A DNA stretch of 64,000 bases from Gallionella sp. UBA4121 (lineage in GTDB: Bacteria; Pseudomonadota; Gammaproteobacteria; Burkholderiales; Gallionellaceae): the NCBI GenBank assembly GCA_002381565.1, contig DFWZ01000047.1, positions 327 to 64,326 of the forward strand, given 5' to 3'. Shown here piece by piece: positions 61,191 to 64,000 of this stretch; positions within the stretch are counted from its first letter, which is position 1; every line of letters starts with the position of its first letter. A program made the translations under genes and the position numbers. The notes beneath the pieces are model-generated. The model made no database searches. It was not told where the DNA came from and saw only the letters and a list, made by a program, of their open reading frames with translations.

Positions 61191-61940
61191 TTGAAGGCAA
61201 TGATATTAGCCGCGGGTCGTGGCGAACGCATGCGCCCGCTTACCGACCATACGCCCAAACCCTTGCTTGGGGCAGGCGGCAAGCCGCTGATCGTCTGGCA
61301 TATCGAAAGACTGGTGAATGCCGGCATCACCGAACTGGTCATCAACCACGCCCATCTGGGCGAAATGATCGAAAAAGTGCTGGGCGATGGCAGCCGCTTT
61401 GGTGCGCAGATTCAATACTCGGCAGAGGCAAGCGCCCTGGAAACTGCCGGCGGGATTGCCAATGCGCTGCCGTTTTTGCTTCCCTCCCACGAGGGAGAGT
61501 TCGAGGGAGACGGTTCGCCTTTTGCCGTCATCAACGGCGATATTTATTGCGACTATGATTTTGCGCGACTCCCCGAACGTGCAGCCGCACTGCTTGCCCG
61601 CGGTGATGCGGCTCATCTGGTGCTGGTGGACAACCCGGTGCATCACCCGAAAGGCGATTTTTTACTGCAAGCAGGGCGAGTCATACCAACTGGCGACCAG
61701 CGACTAACGACTAACGACTCGCTTCTGACCTTCAGCGGCATCGGCCTCTATCAGCCGTCCCTGTTCAACCACATTCCGCGCGGCAGCGTTGCTCCCCTGG
61801 CTCCCCTGCTGCGCGCACAAATTGCGCTCGGAAAAGTAAGCGGTGAACATCACGACGGATTCTGGCTGGATGTCGGCACACCGCAACGTTTGCAGGAACT
61901 CGACGAATATTTACACACCATACAGGCCCATCATGATTGA
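61191..61940 (+). CDS. murU: MurNAc-1-phosphate uridylyltransferase MurU
   Basis: Nucleotidyltransferase of 249 residues making UDP-MurNAc. N-terminus K-A-M-I-L-A-A-G-R-G-E-R-M-R-P-L, then H-T-P-K-P-L-L; I-N-G-D-I-Y-C-D-Y-D near 118 binds the metal. TTG at 61191 gives the family-typical start; an ATG three codons on is possible but has no proper RBS. Two loops are enlarged by repeats: P-S-H-E-G-E-F-E-G-D (REP-like, about 61483-61512) and G-D-Q-R-L-T-T-N-D-S-L (heptads, 61693-61720). Confidence 0.92.
   Translation: MKAMILAAGRGERMRPLTDHTPKPLLGAGGKPLIVWHIERLVNAGITELVINHAHLGEMIEKVLGDGSRFGAQIQYSAEASALETAGGIANALPFLLPSHEGEFEGDGSPFAVINGDIYCDYDFARLPERAAALLARGDAAHLVLVDNPVHHPKGDFLLQAGRVIPTGDQRLTTNDSLLTFSGIGLYQPSLFNHIPRGSVAPLAPLLRAQIALGKVSGEHHDGFWLDVGTPQRLQELDEYLHTIQAHHD
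61483..61512. repeat. REP-like fragment inside murU
   Basis: Two CGAGGGAG-type blocks after CCCTCCCA form a small palindrome and encode an acidic Gly/Glu loop absent from the usual protein. It shares the CGAGGGAG core with the element just upstream of the gene. Confidence 0.6.
61693..61720. repeat. Four tandem heptads inside murU
   Basis: Units gcgacca, gcgacta, acgacta, acgactc. They encode the D-Q-R-L-T-T-N-D-S loop before the conserved S-G-I-G segment; frame kept. Confidence 0.8.
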
Positions 61941-63237
61941 TCCCAATATCTGCGCCCAGCGCCGCACCCGTCTGCTGAATCAGATGCAGCAGGGCATCGC
62001 CATCATTCCCAACGCGCCCGAACAGCAGCGCAACAGCGATGCGGATTACCCGTACCGCTTCGACAGCAGTTTTTATTACCTGAGCGGGTTCGCAGAGCCT
62101 GAATCCGTGCTGGTGCTGATCGCCGGAGCCTCGCCCCTGTCCATCCTGTTCTGCCGCGAAAAAGACATGGATCGCGAAATCTGGGACGGTTATCGCTATG
62201 GTCCCGATGCAGCTCAGGAGGAATTCGGCTTCGATGCGGCGTATCCGATTGCCCAACTGGATGAAAAGCTGATCGAACTGATGGAGAACCAGCCCGCGCT
62301 GTTTTATCCGCTGGGTGCGAATGCCACCTGGGATCAGCGCCTGCTCAAATTGCGCGATGCGGTGCAGAAAAAAGTGCGCAGCGGCATCAAAGCACCGGAC
62401 GAGTTGCGCGATGTGCGTGTGCTGATCAATGAAATGAGATTATTCAAGGACTCGCACGAGATCGATATCCTGCGTCGTGCAGCCGCCATTTCCACCGGCG
62501 CACATAAACGCGCGATGCAATTCACCCGCATCGGACATTTTGAATATGAAATCGAAGCCGAATTGCTGCATGAGTTCTGCCGCAACGGCGCGCGCGACCC
62601 CGCTTACACCTCCATCGTCGCTGCCGGTGCGAACGCCTGCGTGCTGCATTACATCGCCAACAATGCCAGACTTCACGACGGCGATCTGCTGCTGATCGAC
62701 GCGGGCTGCGAACTCGGCGGCTATGCCTCCGACATCACCCGCACCTATCCTGTGAATGGCCGTTTCCTGGGCGCGCAAAAGGACGTATACGAAATCGTGC
62801 TGGCCGCGCAGGCTGCCGCAATCGCTGCGGCCCTGCCCGGCAACAACTGGGAAGCACCGCACCACGCCGCTTTGCGGATACTGGCGCAGGGCTTCATCGA
62901 CCTGAAGCTGTGTCACGGCACGGTTGATGGCGTACTGGAGGACGAGAGCTACAAAAAATATTACATGCATCGCACCGGCCATTGGCTGGGGCTGGATGTG
63001 CATGATGTCGGCGATTACAAGACGGGCGATCAATGGCGGGCGCTGCAACCCGGCATGGTGCTGACCGTCGAACCCGGCTGTTATATCCGCCCCGCCGACG
63101 ACGTACCGATGGCCTTGTGGAACATCGGCATACGCATCGAGGACGACGTGGTCATCACGGATACGGGCAATGAAGTGCTGACTGACGCGGCTCCGAAAAC
63201 CGTTAATGAGATTGAGGAGGTCATGCGACATGAATGA
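61933..63237 (+). CDS. pepP: Xaa-Pro aminopeptidase (aminopeptidase P)
   Basis: Metallopeptidase of 434 residues that removes N-terminal residues before Pro. Creatinase-type N-domain (F-Y-Y-L-S-G-F near 47) and pita-bread C-domain with Mn ligands: D in I-D-A-G-C near 257, D in D-I-T-R-T near 268, H in H-R-T-G-H-W-L-G near 352, E in V-E-P-G-C near 380 and E in R-I-E-D-D near 404. The ATG at 61933 overlaps murU by eight bases. Linked to ubiH downstream as in many Betaproteobacteria. Confidence 0.95.
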   Translation: MIDPNICAQRRTRLLNQMQQGIAIIPNAPEQQRNSDADYPYRFDSSFYYLSGFAEPESVLVLIAGASPLSILFCREKDMDREIWDGYRYGPDAAQEEFGFDAAYPIAQLDEKLIELMENQPALFYPLGANATWDQRLLKLRDAVQKKVRSGIKAPDELRDVRVLINEMRLFKDSHEIDILRRAAAISTGAHKRAMQFTRIGHFEYEIEAELLHEFCRNGARDPAYTSIVAAGANACVLHYIANNARLHDGDLLLIDAGCELGGYASDITRTYPVNGRFLGAQKDVYEIVLAAQAAAIAAALPGNNWEAPHHAALRILAQGFIDLKLCHGTVDGVLEDESYKKYYMHRTGHWLGLDVHDVGDYKTGDQWRALQPGMVLTVEPGCYIRPADDVPMALWNIGIRIEDDVVITDTGNEVLTDAAPKTVNEIEEVMRHE

Positions 63238-64000
63238 TTCCAACTATGACATCGTCATCATCGGCGGCGGCCCGGTAGGCGCCGCGCTGGCGCTGGCATT
63301 GAAAGACAGCCGGCTGAAAGTCTGCCTGCTCGAAGCCCGTACATCCACCAGCACCGATGCCCGCGCACTCGCGCTGTCTTTGGGCAGCCGTCTGTTGCTC
63401 GAACGCCTGGGTGTATGGAACAAGCTGCGCGAGGTATCGGCGATACGCACCATCCATATTTCGCAGAAACAAAGCTTCGGGCGCACGGTTCTGCGCTCCG
63501 AAGAGCTTGGTGTGCCGGAATTGGGCTACGTGCTGCCCTACCCCGCGCTGCAAGACGCCCTGAGCTGCGAACTGCAACAGGGCACGGTAGAAACCATATT
63601 TGGCGCAAGCGTCACGCACCTTGCGGGTGAAACCGATAACGCCGCCATCAGCTATCAGCATGATGGCACTGAGCACACCCTGCATGCCCGCCTCGCGGTG
63701 GTCGCCGATGGCGGCAAATTACTGGCCGAACTGCATCCTCCCGAGGTGCGTGACTACGGACAAAGCGCGCTGATCACCCATGTTACCTGCGCAGCCCCGC
63801 GAGCCTGCACCGCGTTCGAGCGTTTTACCCCGCAGGGACCGGTGGCACTGCTGCCTTTCAGGGACGGTTATGAGCTGGTCTGGACTGCACCGCATCAACA
63901 CGCTGAGAAAATGCTGGCCTGGGACGACGCACGGTTTCTGGAAGAGTTGCATCAGCACTTCGGCGACCGGGTCGGCGCATTCCTGACTGTCGGCCGTCGC
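63230..64000 (+). CDS. ubiH: UbiH-family FAD monooxygenase (partial, runs off the edge)
   Basis: The first 257 residues of a flavin hydroxylase of ubiquinone synthesis (2-octaprenyl-6-methoxyphenol hydroxylase family). FAD motif I-I-G-G-G-P-V-G-A-A near residue 10-19, E-A-R-T-S-T-S-T-D-A-R-A-L-A-L-S near 37-52 and a V-V-A-D-G segment near 158 are present. The ATG at 63230 has GAGGAGG nine bases upstream and overlaps the pepP stop. UbiF/UbiI-type members are close relatives, so the exact position hydroxylated is not certain. Confidence 0.88.
   Translation, partial: MNDSNYDIVIIGGGPVGAALALALKDSRLKVCLLEARTSTSTDARALALSLGSRLLLERLGVWNKLREVSAIRTIHISQKQSFGRTVLRSEELGVPELGYVLPYPALQDALSCELQQGTVETIFGASVTHLAGETDNAAISYQHDGTEHTLHARLAVVADGGKLLAELHPPEVRDYGQSALITHVTCAAPRACTAFERFTPQGPVALLPFRDGYELVWTAPHQHAEKMLAWDDARFLEELHQHFGDRVGAFLTVGRR

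Noticed and set aside
62440..63243. Open frame opposite pepP
   Set aside because: Antisense shadow; pepP has all metal ligands.
1..64000. tRNA, rRNA or riboswitch genes
   Set aside because: None recognised on reading; a covariance-model search would be needed to exclude small ones.

Overview
The window is a proteobacterial chromosome fragment, most likely a betaproteobacterium of the Nitrosomonadales/Gallionellaceae type. Support for this is the lptD-surA-pdxA-rsmA operon, the divergent amgK-murU-pepP-ubiH block, a MarR-type exopolysaccharide-associated regulator, moderate GC judged by eye, and abundant heptanucleotide repeats. The genus is an inference. The first 16 bases match the 3' part of the Tn5/Nextera mosaic end, so the left edge is an assembly (contig) end, not genome.

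Layout: 20-4035 holds the end of a dTDP-rhamnose module (rfbD, rfbB, leftward) and a divergent O-antigen ligase/polymerase-like gene after a 735-base non-coding stretch. From 54.2 kb down to 4.07 kb, about 50 kb of almost unbroken leftward genes form a large composite surface-glycan locus. In order of transcription (right to left) it holds: the EPS-type regulator; manC, gmd and fcl (GDP-mannose to GDP-L-fucose); wbpA/B/D/E-type genes (UDP-2,3-diacetamido-glucuronate); a nine-gene coupled operon (WbqC, GtrB-like glycosyltransferase, methyltransferases, acyltransferase, cytosolic beta-propeller, small DMT permease, WecE-type transaminase, large membrane protein); a flippase; a seven-gene coupled operon with several unassigned enzymes; a Wzy-like polymerase; a WbpI-type 2-epimerase; glycosyltransferases and methyltransferases; an aminotransferase/SDR pair; a fused double glycosyltransferase; a Wzz-like protein and a WbpV-like SDR. 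Next comes a scar of dead DNA (a fragment of a second fcl and a broken IS21 istB), then a CDP-sugar module (rfbF, rfbG, rfbH, a TPP enzyme and a reductase) that looks like a yersiniose-type branched-chain sugar pathway. A second flippase, more glycosyltransferases, another ligase/polymerase, an acyltransferase, and a WcaI/WcaJ-type pair follow; WcaJ would start the repeat unit on undecaprenyl phosphate.

54.3-60.0 kb is the outer-membrane/LPS assembly operon lptD-surA-pdxA-rsmA, also leftward. 60.1-64.0 kb is rightward: amgK and murU (cell-wall recycling), pepP, and ubiH, which runs off the right edge.

The most unusual signal is a family of degenerate 7-bp tandem repeats (GGTAAGT, GGGGAGT, GGACTGA, GCGACTA types). 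They sit inside conserved genes as in-frame loop or terminal extensions (rfbB, gmd twice, manC, pdxA, murU, end of rfbD) and flank a broken four-helix-bundle gene. They even supply stop codons. Other notable points are a catalytic Tyr-to-Asn change in one SDR, two uncharacterised coupled operons, and clear signs that the locus was assembled from more than one polysaccharide cluster (two flippases, three ligase/polymerase-like proteins, insertion-sequence debris).
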